DNA from: Gelidibacter gilvus
Lineage (GTDB): Bacteria > Bacteroidota > Bacteroidia > Flavobacteriales > Flavobacteriaceae
DNA length: 64,000 bases
Assembly: GCF_004115975.1 (NCBI RefSeq)
Contig: NZ_SDDZ01000001.1
Coordinates: 682,001 to 746,000 of the forward strand
Direction: 5' to 3'
In this document: piece by piece, positions 44,031-53,536 of the stretch
Numbering within the stretch: position 1 is the first letter of the stretch
Layout: each line of letters opens with the position of its first letter
Notes under the pieces: model-generated
Seen by the model: the letters and a program-made list of their open reading frames with translations, nothing else
Database searches by the model: none
What the model was told of the DNA's origin: nothing
Program-made: the position numbers and the translations under genes

Positions 44031-44486
44031 TTAATCCATCACTTTCCTCAATACGTAAAACGATTCTAGTTCTCCAGTGTTTTTGTTGCCATCACGATCC
44101 AATAAGGTCAAGGTGTTTTCACCTACAAAGTACGGATTTCTGTCATTTGATAACAGGATTTTTTGCCCTTGATCATCCCATTCAAAAGTACCTTTAGTTT
44201 CAATTGGCGTGGTTTCTTTTCCTAAATAAGTTTCTTGGATGGTGTAGGTCTTGTCGCTGTTGATTGTGACTACGGTTTTGATGCCTTCACAATCTGCACA
44301 AGGCAATTCGCCTTCATATACGCCATCCCAATCTAAGGAGGTCATACTGTTGTCGCCAGTGGTTTCCATTTCTACTTCTTGTTGTGGCTCTTCAGTTATT
44401 TGTGTTTCTTTTTTGTTTCCAGAATTACAACTTGTTATGAGGAAAACAAGGGTGATACATAAGGTGTTGATGATAGTTTTATTCAT
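44031..44486 (-). CDS. NlpE-N-domain lipoprotein
   Basis: 151 residues. Lipoprotein signal with lipobox LITSC. The mature part contains YEGELPCADCEGIKTVVTI, the NlpE N-terminal signature with its CADC pair. E. coli NlpE links surface/copper stress to the Cpx system, but no Cpx-type genes are here; role by analogy only. Confidence 0.8.
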   Translation of the reverse strand: MNKTIINTLCITLVFLITSCNSGNKKETQITEEPQQEVEMETTGDNSMTSLDWDGVYEGELPCADCEGIKTVVTINSDKTYTIQETYLGKETTPIETKGTFEWDDQGQKILLSNDRNPYFVGENTLTLLDRDGNKNTGELESFYVLRKVMD

Positions 44487-44568
44487 TTTAAGTGTTTTAA
44501 TGTTAACTAATTTATTGAAATTTGATAAGAAAGGAAAAGATTTAAGTGAATTTTAACCGCCAGTTTAA

Positions 44569-45024
44569 CTAGTCTGTTTTTTCCTCACCTTGCTCGAATG
44601 ATGCCAAAACATAGCCATTTTCGTCTTTAAAGGTCAATTCGCCATTCACTATGGTGTAGCTGACTGCTTTTTGTAAATTGGCCATGAACACGTTTTCAAT
44701 ACTGCTTCCTTCACAATATCTCATTGTTGCCATCATTTGAGAAAACTCAATTTGTTGGTCATCTTTTAATGTAAATGTACCTCCAAATGAATTACAACCG
44801 CCATTGCCACCTACGCCATTATCTTTGGCACTAAGTTTTATATAAGGTTGTTCCAATTCAGTTTTGGTGAGATTCAACACGTCTCCATTGAGTTTTGTCA
44901 ATACCCATTTTGTGCCAATAAAAGTTGTTTCGCCTTTATTGGAAGGCTCTTGTGGTGGCACTTGCGATTTACAATTAAAAAGTAGTATGCAAGTCAAAAA
45001 TGATAAACGTATAAGATTTTTCAT
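44569..45024 (-). CDS. META-domain (HslJ-like) lipoprotein
   Basis: 151 residues from the ATG at 45024; upstream residues to 45054 lie close to the promoter and are not used. Lipoprotein signal with lipobox LLFNC. META core: GNGGCNSFGGTFTL, MMATMRYCEG and VNGELTFKD. Function unknown; E. coli HslJ is heat-shock induced. Next to the NlpE-like gene on the same strand (82-bp gap). Confidence 0.8.
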   Translation of the reverse strand: MKNLIRLSFLTCILLFNCKSQVPPQEPSNKGETTFIGTKWVLTKLNGDVLNLTKTELEQPYIKLSAKDNGVGGNGGCNSFGGTFTLKDDQQIEFSQMMATMRYCEGSSIENVFMANLQKAVSYTIVNGELTFKDENGYVLASFEQGEEKTD

Positions 45025-45051
45025 GGTAGACGTATTTATTAATTTGTTTAT

Positions 45052-45085
45052 CAAAGTTAAGGAACTGTTTTAAGCCATTTACAAA
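45052..45085 (-). promoter_or_regulatory. Promoter of the META-domain gene
   Basis: Minus strand TAACTTTG (45052-45059) with TTTG (45082-45085), spacing 22 bp. Confirms the ATG at 45024. Confidence 0.55.
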
Positions 45086-45116
45086 ATAAAATAGCTGTTT
45101 ACGTAAAATTGTTAAT

Positions 45117-47216
45117 TTAGCTAATCTGCAATCCGTTAGGAACTTTCGCTTCAGATGATGTGTCAGGATTGACAAAAACCAGTTTTCCGTCTTCAGATTC
45201 TGTCATCAAAATCATCCCTTGACTTTCAACACCTCTTAAAGTTCTTGGCGCTAAATTGACCAATACAGTGACGCGTTTTCCAATGATTTCTTCCGGAGTA
45301 AAGCTTTCAGCAATTCCAGAAACGATGGTCCGTATGTCAATGCCAGTATCGATCTTTAAAACCAATAATTTATTGGCTTTCGGCATTTTTTCAGCTTCCA
45401 AAATAGTGCCCACTCGAATATCCAACTTCGAGAAATCCTCAAAAGCGATGGTTTCTTTTTGTGGTTCAACTTTTTTATTAGCGGCTTCATTGGCTAATTT
45501 GCTGGCAATAAGTTTGTCCAGTTGACTTTGAATGGCATCGTCTTCAATTTTTGAAAATAAGAGTTCTGCTTTTCCAATAGGATGTCCTGTATGGAGTAAT
45601 ACTTTTTTGGAGGAGATATCCGTCCATGAGTTTTTGACATCACCGGAATGAATGTTCAGAATGGTTTTTAATTTATCAGACGTAAATGGTAAAAACGGTT
45701 CACTCAATGTTGCTAAAGCCGACGCTATTTGAAGAGACACAAACATGATGGTTTTGGTGCGCGCTTCATCAGTTTTAACTAATTTCCATGGCTCTTCATC
45801 TGCCAAGTATTTATTGCCTAATCTGGCTAAGTTAAGGAGTTCTTGGCTCGCTTCCCTAAATCGGTAACGTTCAATAGAACTTGCAATGACATCTGGATAA
45901 GCCTTTACTGCTGCCAATGTTTCTTCATCAACAACGCTAAAGTCTGATGGTTCAGGAGCAACGCCGTTATAATATTTATCAGTCAATACCACCACACGAT
46001 TGATGAAATTCCCAAAAATGGCCACCAATTCATTATTGTTTCTGGCCTGGAAATCTTTCCAAGTAAAATCGTTGTCTTTAGTTTCTGGTGCATTGGCTGT
46101 TAATGCATAACGCAAGACATCTTGCTGGTTTGGAAAATCTTCCAAATATTCTGGCAACCAAACGGCCCAGTTTTTTGAAGTGGATAATTTATTCCCTTCC
46201 AGATTCAAAAATTCGTTGGCCGGAACATTATCAGGCAAAATGTAAGAACCTTCAGCCTTCAACATTGCGGGGAAAATGATACAGTGAAACACAATATTAT
46301 CTTTTCCTATAAAATGCACCAATTTGGTGTTTTCGTCCTTCCAATAAGGTTCCCAATCTTTTCCAACACGTTCGGCCCATTCCTTGGTAGAGGAAATGTA
46401 GCCAATAGGCGCATCAAACCACACATATAAAACTTTACCGTCAGCACCTTCAACAGGCACAGGGATGCCCCAGTCTAAATCTCTGGTGACTGCTCTTGGG
46501 CGCAAACCATCGTCAATCCATGATTTCACTTGTCCGTAGACGTTAGGTTTCCAATCTTTTTTATGCCCCTCCAATATCCATTCTCTTAAGAAGGCTTCGT
46601 GCTTGTCTAAAGGTAAAAACCAATGTTTGGTCTGTTTTAAAGTGGGTACGTTGCCACTGATAGCCGATTTTGGATTGATCAAATCCGTAGCATTTAAGCT
46701 GCTTCCGCATTTTTCGCATTGGTCGCCATAGGCTTCCTCATAACCACATTTTGGGCAAGTTCCCGTTACAAAACGATCGGCCAAAAATTGATCGGCCTCT
46801 TCGTCATAAAGTTGTTCGGTAGTTTCTTCAATAAATTCACCTTTATCATACAGCGTTTTGAAAAACTCTTGGGCCGTGTCATGATGGATTTTAGACGTGG
46901 TTCGTGAATAATTATCAAAACTGATTCCGAAATCCTCGAAAGATGTTTTGATAATGGCGTGGTATTTATCAACAATATCCTGAGGTGTCACGCCTTCTTT
47001 CTTTGCTTTTATAGTAATGGGGACGCCGTGTTCATCGCTTCCGCAGATAAAGGCCACGTCTTTTCCAATGAGTCTTAAATAGCGCGCATAAATATCGGCA
47101 GGCACATACACTCCGGCCAAATGACCAATATGGATGGCGCCGTTGGTGTAGGGCAATGCTGCTGTAATGGTATACCTGTCTGGCGAAGAGGCAGACTTTT
47201 TAGGTTGATTCATCAA
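45117..47216 (-). CDS. metG: Methionyl-tRNA synthetase with C-terminal tRNA-binding domain
   Basis: 699 residues. HIGH motif at residues 29-32, zinc-binding CPKCG and CEKCG pair (about 153-170), KMSKS-equivalent read as KLSTS, anticodon-binding helical domain, and a C-terminal Trbp111/EMAP-like domain (about 590-699, [16 protein letters not shown]). Charges tRNA-Met with methionine. Confidence 0.97.
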   Translation of the reverse strand: MMNQPKKSASSPDRYTITAALPYTNGAIHIGHLAGVYVPADIYARYLRLIGKDVAFICGSDEHGVPITIKAKKEGVTPQDIVDKYHAIIKTSFEDFGISFDNYSRTTSKIHHDTAQEFFKTLYDKGEFIEETTEQLYDEEADQFLADRFVTGTCPKCGYEEAYGDQCEKCGSSLNATDLINPKSAISGNVPTLKQTKHWFLPLDKHEAFLREWILEGHKKDWKPNVYGQVKSWIDDGLRPRAVTRDLDWGIPVPVEGADGKVLYVWFDAPIGYISSTKEWAERVGKDWEPYWKDENTKLVHFIGKDNIVFHCIIFPAMLKAEGSYILPDNVPANEFLNLEGNKLSTSKNWAVWLPEYLEDFPNQQDVLRYALTANAPETKDNDFTWKDFQARNNNELVAIFGNFINRVVVLTDKYYNGVAPEPSDFSVVDEETLAAVKAYPDVIASSIERYRFREASQELLNLARLGNKYLADEEPWKLVKTDEARTKTIMFVSLQIASALATLSEPFLPFTSDKLKTILNIHSGDVKNSWTDISSKKVLLHTGHPIGKAELLFSKIEDDAIQSQLDKLIASKLANEAANKKVEPQKETIAFEDFSKLDIRVGTILEAEKMPKANKLLVLKIDTGIDIRTIVSGIAESFTPEEIIGKRVTVLVNLAPRTLRGVESQGMILMTESEDGKLVFVNPDTSSEAKVPNGLQIS

Positions 47217-47328
47217 ATAGTATTTTAATTATGGGTCATTGAAATGAGTAAGTTGAATTGCAAACTGCAGTTTTGAACTGACAGATTGCTTTGTTTCACT
47301 CACCACGACGCACTGTTTTTAGAAGCCA

Positions 47329-47336
47329 CAAAAGTA
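47329..47336 (-). promoter_or_regulatory. -7 box of metG
   Basis: Minus strand TACTTTTG. It leaves a long leader of about 110 bases before the metG start, so a leader control element is possible; I see no T-box or other known riboswitch. No -33 found. Confidence 0.4.
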
Positions 47337-47379
47337 CGCATTTTGACCTCTATTTGGAAAAAAAATGTATTTTTACATT

Positions 47380-48399
47380 ATGTCGAAAATCTCATTTACC
47401 CTCGTTTTAAGTTGCCTTGTTTTGTGGCTAAGCCCACAAGACGTGTTTGCACAAGAAAAATCGTCATTTATGAAACAACAAACGCTTGTGCGTCCTGCAT
47501 ATTTAAAGGCTGGAGACACAGTGGCTATTGTGGCACCGTCTGGTGTTCTCAAAAATAGAAATGCAGAGATCCAAAATGCCCAAGATTTGATGGCGAGTTG
47601 GGGATTGCATACCGTATTGGGAGCACACCTATATTCTGAAAGTAATCATTTTGCAGGAACCGATGCGGAGCGATGTGCCGATTTTCAACAGGCGATGGAC
47701 GATCCAACCATTAGTGCCATCTGGGCAGCACGTGGCGGTTACGGAACCGTACGGATTTTGGATAAATTGGATTATACCAAATTTAAGAAGAAACCGAAGT
47801 GGGTGATAGGCTATTCGGATATTACGGCATTACACAGTCAATTGCACACTTTAGGGTTTGAAACCATACATGCGGTCATGGCTGCAGGCATTTCTAAAGA
47901 CTTGAAAGGCATTGAAGAATCCGTGACCACTTTTAAGGATGCTATTTTCGGAAAACCTTTGGCCTATACTTTGGAAGCATCCGAGTATAACAAAGTGGGA
48001 ACATCCAGCGGCGAATTGGTTGGTGGGAATTTGACACTATTGCATAGTATGTTAGGGTCAAATACCAGCATTGATACTTCTGGAAAAATCCTATTTATTG
48101 AAGAGATTGGTGAATATGCCTATCATACCGATAGGATGTTGCAAAGTTTAAAACGTGCCGGTTATTTTGATAATTGTAAAGGTGTTATTGTGGGCGATTT
48201 CTCTAAAGTCAGGGAAAACCCTACCCCATGGGGAAGCTCTATTGAACAATTGATTTTAGACGCCTTGGCTGATTATGATTTTCCTATTGCATTTAAAATG
48301 CCGGCCGGACATGAAGATGATAATAGAGCGATGATTTTTGGTCGGAACATTGAACTTTCCGTTGGGAAAGCGGCATCAACGGTGAAATTTGACAAGTAG
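47380..48399 (+). CDS. LD-carboxypeptidase (peptidase S66), secreted
   Basis: 339 residues from the ATG at 47380. Signal peptide with cleavage near ...QDVFAQ. S66 motifs: VAIVAPSG at the N-terminus, AARGGYGT, nucleophile Ser in IGYSDITAL, and C-terminal Glu/His segments (AFKMPAGHEDDN). LdcA-type enzymes cut the D-Ala from L,D-tetrapeptides in peptidoglycan recycling. Here the signal peptide places it in the periplasm, unlike cytosolic E. coli LdcA. Confidence 0.85.
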   Translation: MSKISFTLVLSCLVLWLSPQDVFAQEKSSFMKQQTLVRPAYLKAGDTVAIVAPSGVLKNRNAEIQNAQDLMASWGLHTVLGAHLYSESNHFAGTDAERCADFQQAMDDPTISAIWAARGGYGTVRILDKLDYTKFKKKPKWVIGYSDITALHSQLHTLGFETIHAVMAAGISKDLKGIEESVTTFKDAIFGKPLAYTLEASEYNKVGTSSGELVGGNLTLLHSMLGSNTSIDTSGKILFIEEIGEYAYHTDRMLQSLKRAGYFDNCKGVIVGDFSKVRENPTPWGSSIEQLILDALADYDFPIAFKMPAGHEDDNRAMIFGRNIELSVGKAASTVKFDK

Positions 48400-48416
48400 A
48401 GTTTTTCTTAGTAGCT

Positions 48417-48457
48417 CACTGCCGACTGCTAACTGCTGACTTTACACTGAAAACTAT
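48417..48457. repeat. ACTGCC-type low-complexity repeat
   Basis: Repeated CTGCCGACTGCTAACTGCTG-type units; the same type is at 52411-52467. Confidence 0.6.
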
Positions 48458-48497
48458 ATTCGTGACATTTTAAATTAGTTCAAAATAGCAGGAGGAG

Positions 48498-48517
48498 ATT
48501 CCTGCCTTCGCAGGAAT
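48498..48517. repeat. Palindrome directly before the yraN start codon
   Basis: ATTCCTGC-CTTC-GCAGGAAT, a perfect 8-bp stem with four-base loop. It ends one base before the ATG at 48519. Confidence 0.7.
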
Positions 48518-48518
48518 A

Positions 48519-48878
48519 ATGGCACATCACAACGAACTCGGGAAAATTGGCGAAAAACTAGCTGCAGAATACCTTCTCTCAAAAGGTTACGAGATTGTGC
48601 GCAAAAACTATTTCTTCCAAAAAGCTGAAATTGATATTATAGCAAAGCATAATAATATGATGGTTTGTGTGGAGGTCAAAACCCGAAATTCCGATTTTTT
48701 CGGTGATCCCCAAGATTTTGTCACGCCAAGTAAAATAAAACTATTGGTCAAAGCGATGGATGCTTTTATCATTGAAAACGATATTGATTTGGAATCACGA
48801 TTTGATATTATCGCCATTTTGAAGAATAAAACAAAGGAAGAATTGACGCATTATGAAAATGCGTTTTATCACTTTTAA
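48519..48878 (+). CDS. YraN/UPF0102 family nuclease-like protein
   Basis: 119 residues. The PD-(D/E)XK-like fold is visible: GEKLAAEYLLSKGY, EIDIIAKHN and CVEVKTRNSD (the catalytic Asp, Glu and Lys pattern). UPF0102 proteins are small and cytosolic; the nuclease substrate is unknown. The start codon follows a hairpin almost without a gap. Confidence 0.85.
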   Translation: MAHHNELGKIGEKLAAEYLLSKGYEIVRKNYFFQKAEIDIIAKHNNMMVCVEVKTRNSDFFGDPQDFVTPSKIKLLVKAMDAFIIENDIDLESRFDIIAILKNKTKEELTHYENAFYHF

Positions 48879-49259
48879 AACACCTACTAAGGCAGTTTTC
48901 GCTTGAATATCAGGTATAGAACCTCTGAGATTTTTTATCCTTAATTTAAAATGCTTTGTTATTTTAGACCTTTCTTATTTAACATTCTTAATGGTTTTAT
49001 AAATCTTATAAATTCTATTATTTTCCCTTTAAATCTTTCTTCATTATAATGTTAGCTCGCAGCATAAAAAACTTGGCATGTATCTCGATCCTTCTATAAG
49101 TTTCAAATTATAAAGGATATTACAAAATCTGAACCTAGGTTCATCTTTCTGAAAATAAAGCAATTAATACGGAATAACGCATGATAATTGTCATCTTATG
49201 GATTAAATAATTTTACCAATTTTGGGACTTATTTATTGTTAAAATCACATATATATATT
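48879..49259. other. Non-coding AT-rich region
   Basis: About 380 bp without a convincing gene on either strand. Contains runs of T/A. No clear terminator, riboswitch or promoter box identified. Confidence 0.4.
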
Positions 49260-51059
49260 ATGATAGTCATCAAACAAGCCCACAGTTTTCATATTCCTGT
49301 CATGGGTTTAGCTTATACCATAGATAGTCCCATTCGCGTTGCGCAATTCGGTATTTCGTCCGTCATTTCTATTATTGATGACGACCTTATAGAAAAAATG
49401 AATGCTTTTTATAGTCAGAAATTCAGTTTACCCTATCAGGAGATTTCCAAAAAAGCAGAAGATTATCGCGCCAAACGCATCACGGCGTATTTAAATTTAG
49501 TGGACACCATCGTTAAAGACAAGTTCGGGAAATTCAAGGAAGAATTATCAGAGAGTAAATCTGCCCTAGAAAACTTTGTAGGCATGCTTCCTAATAAATC
49601 GAGCATAAAAGAAGGCCTTTCAACAATGCTGGAAGAGGGAATGCTGATAAAGGAAACTATTAAAAACTATATCGATACGCATTTGTCTGCCGGAGAAATT
49701 GATGTGAACATCATGACCAAAATTGATAAAGATAATTTCAAGGGATCTGAGCAATTACCGGTAGAATTTAATGATGCCCATGCGTCGCTCCGTGGTTTTG
49801 CAAATAGTAATTTGTCGTCCTCCGTTGTGCTTTCTGCTGGGATGAATCCAAGATTATATAGTTATTTTGAAAATTTCAAGGATTTTTATCCGGATGGCAA
49901 AAGCCAATTAAAAAAGAAAATTATTTTGAAGGTGAGCGATTTCCGTTCCGCATTGATTCAAGGCAAATATTTAGCCAAAAAAGGACTTTGGGTTTCAGAA
50001 TACCGTGTAGAGTCCGGCTTGAATTGTGGTGGCCATGCGTTTGCAACCGAAGGGTTTTTATTAGGACCAATTTTGGAGGAGTTTAAAAGGAAAAAAGCGG
50101 AGTTACTACAAGATACACATGATGTTTTTGTAAAGACCTTGGTAGATAAACAGATAGATGTTCCCGAACATCCTTTAGAAATCAAGATTACGGTTCAAGG
50201 CGGCGTTGGTACTGCGGCTGAACATGAGTTTTTAATGGATAACTATCAGGTGGATTCTGTAGGTTGGGGCACACCCTTCCTATTAGTTCCAGAAGCGACT
50301 TCTGTAGATAATGAAACGCGAAAACTTATGGCAGATGCTAAGGAAGCGGATTTATATTTAAGTAACATTTCGCCATTGGGTGTGCCTTTTAATACACTTA
50401 AAGGCACCTCAAATGAGTTTTATAAGCAAGGGCGGATTGATAGTAATAAAGCAGGTAGTTCATGCCCTAAAAAGTTTTTGGCTTTAAGCAAAGAGTTTGG
50501 AGCGGAAGGTGTTTGCACCGCATCAAAGAAATATCAAGATGTGAAACTATCAGAATTGGATTTGAAAAAAGAGACTATGGCATCTTCGCAGTATGAAATC
50601 GCTAAAAGTAAAATTACAGAAAAGGCATGTCTTTGTGTTGGTTTGGCCAATGCCTCCTATCTTGAAAACGAAATTCCTATAAAAGGCCAGCAACAAGGTG
50701 TGGTCATCTGTCCAGGACCCAATTTAGCTTATTTTGATAAAGAAGTCTCATTGTCTCAAATGGTTCAGCATATTTATGGAGGAACGTCGGTTCTATCGCA
50801 AGCTTACCGACCGAATATGTTTGTTAAGGAATTAAAAATGTATGTTGATTATTTGAAAAATGATATCGCGACCTTTACTGATGAACTAACTATTAAAAAC
50901 ATCAAGAAATGGTCGGCTTTTAAGAGTAATTTATTAGAGGGGATTGTATATTATCAAGGTCTTTTTGAAGAAACGTTTCATTTGAATAAAAATGAGATTC
51001 AATCTGATATTATCATTTATAAGAACGAGATAAATACGATTGAAATTCCTGTATTGTAA
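49260..51059 (+). CDS. Large uncharacterised protein, TIM-barrel-like with conserved cysteines
   Basis: 599 residues from the ATG at 49260. No signal peptide, no membrane helices. An N-terminal VMGLAYTIDSPIRVAQFGISSV and a central GGVGTAAEHEFLMDNYQVDSV-type segment resemble FMN TIM-barrel enzymes such as nitronate monooxygenases. Cys256 is in NCGGHAF; four further Cys (402, 419, 457, 459) lie in SSCPKK, GVCTAS and KACLCV contexts and could hold a metal or Fe-S site. I recall similar proteins annotated as hypothetical in unrelated bacteria. No neighbouring gene shares its pathway. Confidence 0.65.
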   Translation: MIVIKQAHSFHIPVMGLAYTIDSPIRVAQFGISSVISIIDDDLIEKMNAFYSQKFSLPYQEISKKAEDYRAKRITAYLNLVDTIVKDKFGKFKEELSESKSALENFVGMLPNKSSIKEGLSTMLEEGMLIKETIKNYIDTHLSAGEIDVNIMTKIDKDNFKGSEQLPVEFNDAHASLRGFANSNLSSSVVLSAGMNPRLYSYFENFKDFYPDGKSQLKKKIILKVSDFRSALIQGKYLAKKGLWVSEYRVESGLNCGGHAFATEGFLLGPILEEFKRKKAELLQDTHDVFVKTLVDKQIDVPEHPLEIKITVQGGVGTAAEHEFLMDNYQVDSVGWGTPFLLVPEATSVDNETRKLMADAKEADLYLSNISPLGVPFNTLKGTSNEFYKQGRIDSNKAGSSCPKKFLALSKEFGAEGVCTASKKYQDVKLSELDLKKETMASSQYEIAKSKITEKACLCVGLANASYLENEIPIKGQQQGVVICPGPNLAYFDKEVSLSQMVQHIYGGTSVLSQAYRPNMFVKELKMYVDYLKNDIATFTDELTIKNIKKWSAFKSNLLEGIVYYQGLFEETFHLNKNEIQSDIIIYKNEINTIEIPVL

Positions 51060-51065
51060 TTGGGG

Positions 51066-51100
51066 AAACCTCTCAGGTTTTGAAAGCCTGAGAGGTTTTT
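51066..51100 (+). terminator. Strong hairpin terminator
   Basis: 12-bp perfect stem AAACCTCTCAGG / CCTGAGAGGTTT, loop TTTTGAAAG, T run to 51100. Confidence 0.85.
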
Positions 51101-51102
51101 AT

Positions 51103-51168
51103 GTTATTTCGAGTTTATTTGAGATCCCTGCTGTAGTTTATCTTGAGCGCAGTCGAAAGGCAGTGATT
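51103..51168. repeat. Dispersed intergenic repeat (TTGAGCGCAGTCGAAAG type)
   Basis: Contains TCTTGAGCGCAGTCGAAAGG near 51141-51160 and CCTGCTGTAG opposite. Same core as in tex. Confidence 0.6.
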
Positions 51169-51747
51169 TTAACGATAAAAATTCATTTCATCCAGATATT
51201 CCCAAACATGCTCGGGCAACATGGGTTTAACGTTTTTGCCCTCTTTTATGGATTGTCTTATAAACGTAGAGGATAATTCCATGATAGGAGCAGAAACCTG
51301 ATGGATTTTAGGATGTTGATCAAATTGAGTTTCAACACTCCCTTCTGATAATCTTGGATACACATAAATATGGTGGTTGGCCAAAATCAATTCGTAGTTT
51401 TTCCACTTGTGGAGACTTTTTAGATTGTCTTCACCCATAATCAATGCAAACTCATGCATTGGAAATTTCTCTTGAAGATAGGCAAGTGTATTTATGGTAT
51501 AGTTGGGTTGAGGCATTCCAAATTCAATATCGTTGGCGCGTAATTTAGGGTAGTCTGCCGTGGCTCGATACACCATCTCAAAACGATCATGATTATCAAG
51601 CATGGACGCTTTGACTTTAAACGGACTTTGGGGCGTGACCACAAACCAAATTTGGTCAAGATCGCTATGTTCAGCCATATGATTGGCAATGATGAGATGG
51701 CCAATATGAATGGGGTTAAACGTGCCAAAGTAGAGTCCGATTTTCAT
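51169..51747 (-). CDS. nadD: Nicotinate-nucleotide adenylyltransferase
   Basis: 192 residues. GTFNPIHIGHL adenylyltransferase motif at the N-terminus, GEDNLKSLHKW in the middle and SSTFIRQSI near the C-terminus. Makes nicotinate adenine dinucleotide in NAD synthesis. Third gene of a yicC-gmk-nadD cluster, 14 bp after gmk. Confidence 0.93.
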   Translation of the reverse strand: MKIGLYFGTFNPIHIGHLIIANHMAEHSDLDQIWFVVTPQSPFKVKASMLDNHDRFEMVYRATADYPKLRANDIEFGMPQPNYTINTLAYLQEKFPMHEFALIMGEDNLKSLHKWKNYELILANHHIYVYPRLSEGSVETQFDQHPKIHQVSAPIMELSSTFIRQSIKEGKNVKPMLPEHVWEYLDEMNFYR

Positions 51748-51761
51748 CTCTATAATTTAAT

Positions 51762-52367
51762 TTATTTTTTATTTTCTCCGTTGACAAAATCGGATACCAA
51801 TTTGTACGATTCCGAAATGGCATTTTCAAGATCATCGTTAATTACTATGACATCAAACAAAGGTGCAGTCGCCAATTCGGCGGAAGCCTTAGCAATGCGC
51901 ATATTGATCTTATCATTACTTTCCGTCTGACGCTTTTTTAAACGAATCTTTAATTCGTCTATACTTGGTGGTTTTACAAAAATGGCAATGGTTTGATCAG
52001 GAAATTTTCGTTTGATACGTAAACCTCCCGAAACATCAATATCAAAGATGACATTTTTTCTTTTGGCCCAGATGCGCTTCACCTCGGTTTTCAAGGTGCC
52101 GTAAAAGTTGTCACGATAAACTTCTTCCCATTCTAAAAATTCATCATTTTTAATCCGGTTTTTAAATGCTTGCGCGTCTAAAAAGTAGTAATCCTTACCG
52201 TCGGTCTCGTTATTTCTTTTTTCTCTTGAAGTTGCCGAAATGGAAAACTCCAAATTAAGTTCTTCTTGTTGGAGTAGATGTCTCACAAGTGTTGTTTTGC
52301 CTGAGCCAGAAGGCGCTGAGAATACGATGAGTTTCCCTTGACCTGGGATGTCTTTAAGTTTTGTCAC
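51762..52367 (-). CDS. gmk: Guanylate kinase
   Basis: 201 residues, P-loop SAPSGSGKTT, ATSREKRNNETDGKDYYF (GMP-binding region), and VIFDIDVSGGLRIK. Converts GMP to GDP. Follows yicC after about 100 bp that hold a repeat. Confidence 0.95.
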   Translation of the reverse strand: MTKLKDIPGQGKLIVFSAPSGSGKTTLVRHLLQQEELNLEFSISATSREKRNNETDGKDYYFLDAQAFKNRIKNDEFLEWEEVYRDNFYGTLKTEVKRIWAKRKNVIFDIDVSGGLRIKRKFPDQTIAIFVKPPSIDELKIRLKKRQTESNDKINMRIAKASAELATAPLFDVIVINDDLENAISESYKLVSDFVNGENKK

Positions 52368-52410
52368 TAATTAAGTGTTTTTTTAATATATGGTTTTCCA
52401 ATTACTTCTA

Positions 52411-52467
52411 GCCGTCAACTGCCTGCTGAAGACTGTCTACTGAGGACTGCCAACTGCCAACTACCGA
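52411..52467. repeat. ACTGCC-type low-complexity repeat
   Basis: GACTGCCAACTGCCAACTAC-type units between yicC and gmk; a relative of 48417-48457. Confidence 0.6.
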
Positions 52468-53325
52468 CTACAGAACATTCAACAGTTGCTCTTTTATTTT
52501 TTCTAATTCGTCTTTCATCTGAACCACCAATTTCTGCATAGGTGCATGGTTGCTTTTTGAACCGATGGTGTTGATTTCACGTCCCATCTCCTGACTGATA
52601 AACCCTAATTTCTTACCGTTGGAATCATCGCTTTTAAGTGCTTTAATGAAATAGTCCAAATGGTTTTTTAGGCGTACTTTTTCTTCAGTAATGTCGAATT
52701 TTTCGATATAAAAAACCAATTCCTGTTCAAATCGGTTTTCGTCTACTTTTTCCTTTAATTCTGCAACACCTTTGTGCAAACGTTCTCTCACCGCTTCAAT
52801 ACGCTCAGGGTCCATGGCAATAACTTGTTCCAGTAAATCGGATATATTCTCAACACGATCAAAAAATTCGGATTCTAAACTTTTGCCTTCATCCAAACGG
52901 TATTGCTGAATTTTATCTAAAGCCGTATTAATTTCTGCTGCAATTTCGCCCCATTCGTCTTCATCCATCTCATCACGTTCCGTAGTCACAGCATCTGGTA
53001 AACGAATGGCCATTTTGAGCAATTCTGTTTCGTCTCCATCCACCACTTCTTTCAATTGCTTGATGTACTGTTTAACTACGGTTTTATTGATTTGTGTTGA
53101 AGTCTCTTCGCCAGTAATCTCCATATACAATGAAAAATCAACTTTCCCACGCTCCAACTTTGAAGCGATTAATTTGCGAATATCCAATTCCTTTTCTCTG
53201 TATAAAGATGGCATTCTGGTATTCAGGTCGAGATTTTTGCTGTTAAGCGACTTGATCTCTATAGATATTTTTTTAGTAGGAAGCTGAATTACAGATTTTC
53301 CGTACCCGGTCATGGATTGTATCAT
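52468..53325 (-). CDS. yicC: YicC-family protein
   Basis: 285 residues with MTGYGK at the N-terminus, EIKSLNSKNLDLNTRMP, and the C-terminal KLGFISQEMGREINTIGSK motif, all YicC signatures. YicC-like proteins in E. coli are RNA endonucleases acting in RNA turnover; the biological role in this group is unknown. First gene of the cluster. Confidence 0.9.
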   Translation of the reverse strand: MIQSMTGYGKSVIQLPTKKISIEIKSLNSKNLDLNTRMPSLYREKELDIRKLIASKLERGKVDFSLYMEITGEETSTQINKTVVKQYIKQLKEVVDGDETELLKMAIRLPDAVTTERDEMDEDEWGEIAAEINTALDKIQQYRLDEGKSLESEFFDRVENISDLLEQVIAMDPERIEAVRERLHKGVAELKEKVDENRFEQELVFYIEKFDITEEKVRLKNHLDYFIKALKSDDSNGKKLGFISQEMGREINTIGSKSNHAPMQKLVVQMKDELEKIKEQLLNVL

Positions 53326-53346
53326 GGACTTATTTTAAAAGTTGCA

Positions 53347-53354
53347 CAAAGGTA
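53347..53354 (-). promoter_or_regulatory. -7 box of the yicC-gmk-nadD cluster
   Basis: Minus strand TACCTTTG, 21 bases before the ATG at 53325. No clear -33. Confidence 0.45.
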
Positions 53355-53536
53355 ATGAAAATCATCAGTTTTCTTGAGCTAATAAGTCGATGGAATTGTG
53401 ACTTAGACATTTAAAAATTCTAAATTTGTATTCTTTAATTTGTAACCAAGAGATAGGGTTATTGAATTAGTGGTGATTTTTAAGACTTTAAAATCAGCTC
53501 TATGTTCTAAAATCTATCATCTATATTCTGAAAAAT

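Noticed and set aside
47217-47379. Riboswitch or T-box in the metG leader
   Set aside because: The leader is about 110 bases but has no T-box sequence, SAM-motif or clear terminator/antiterminator pair.
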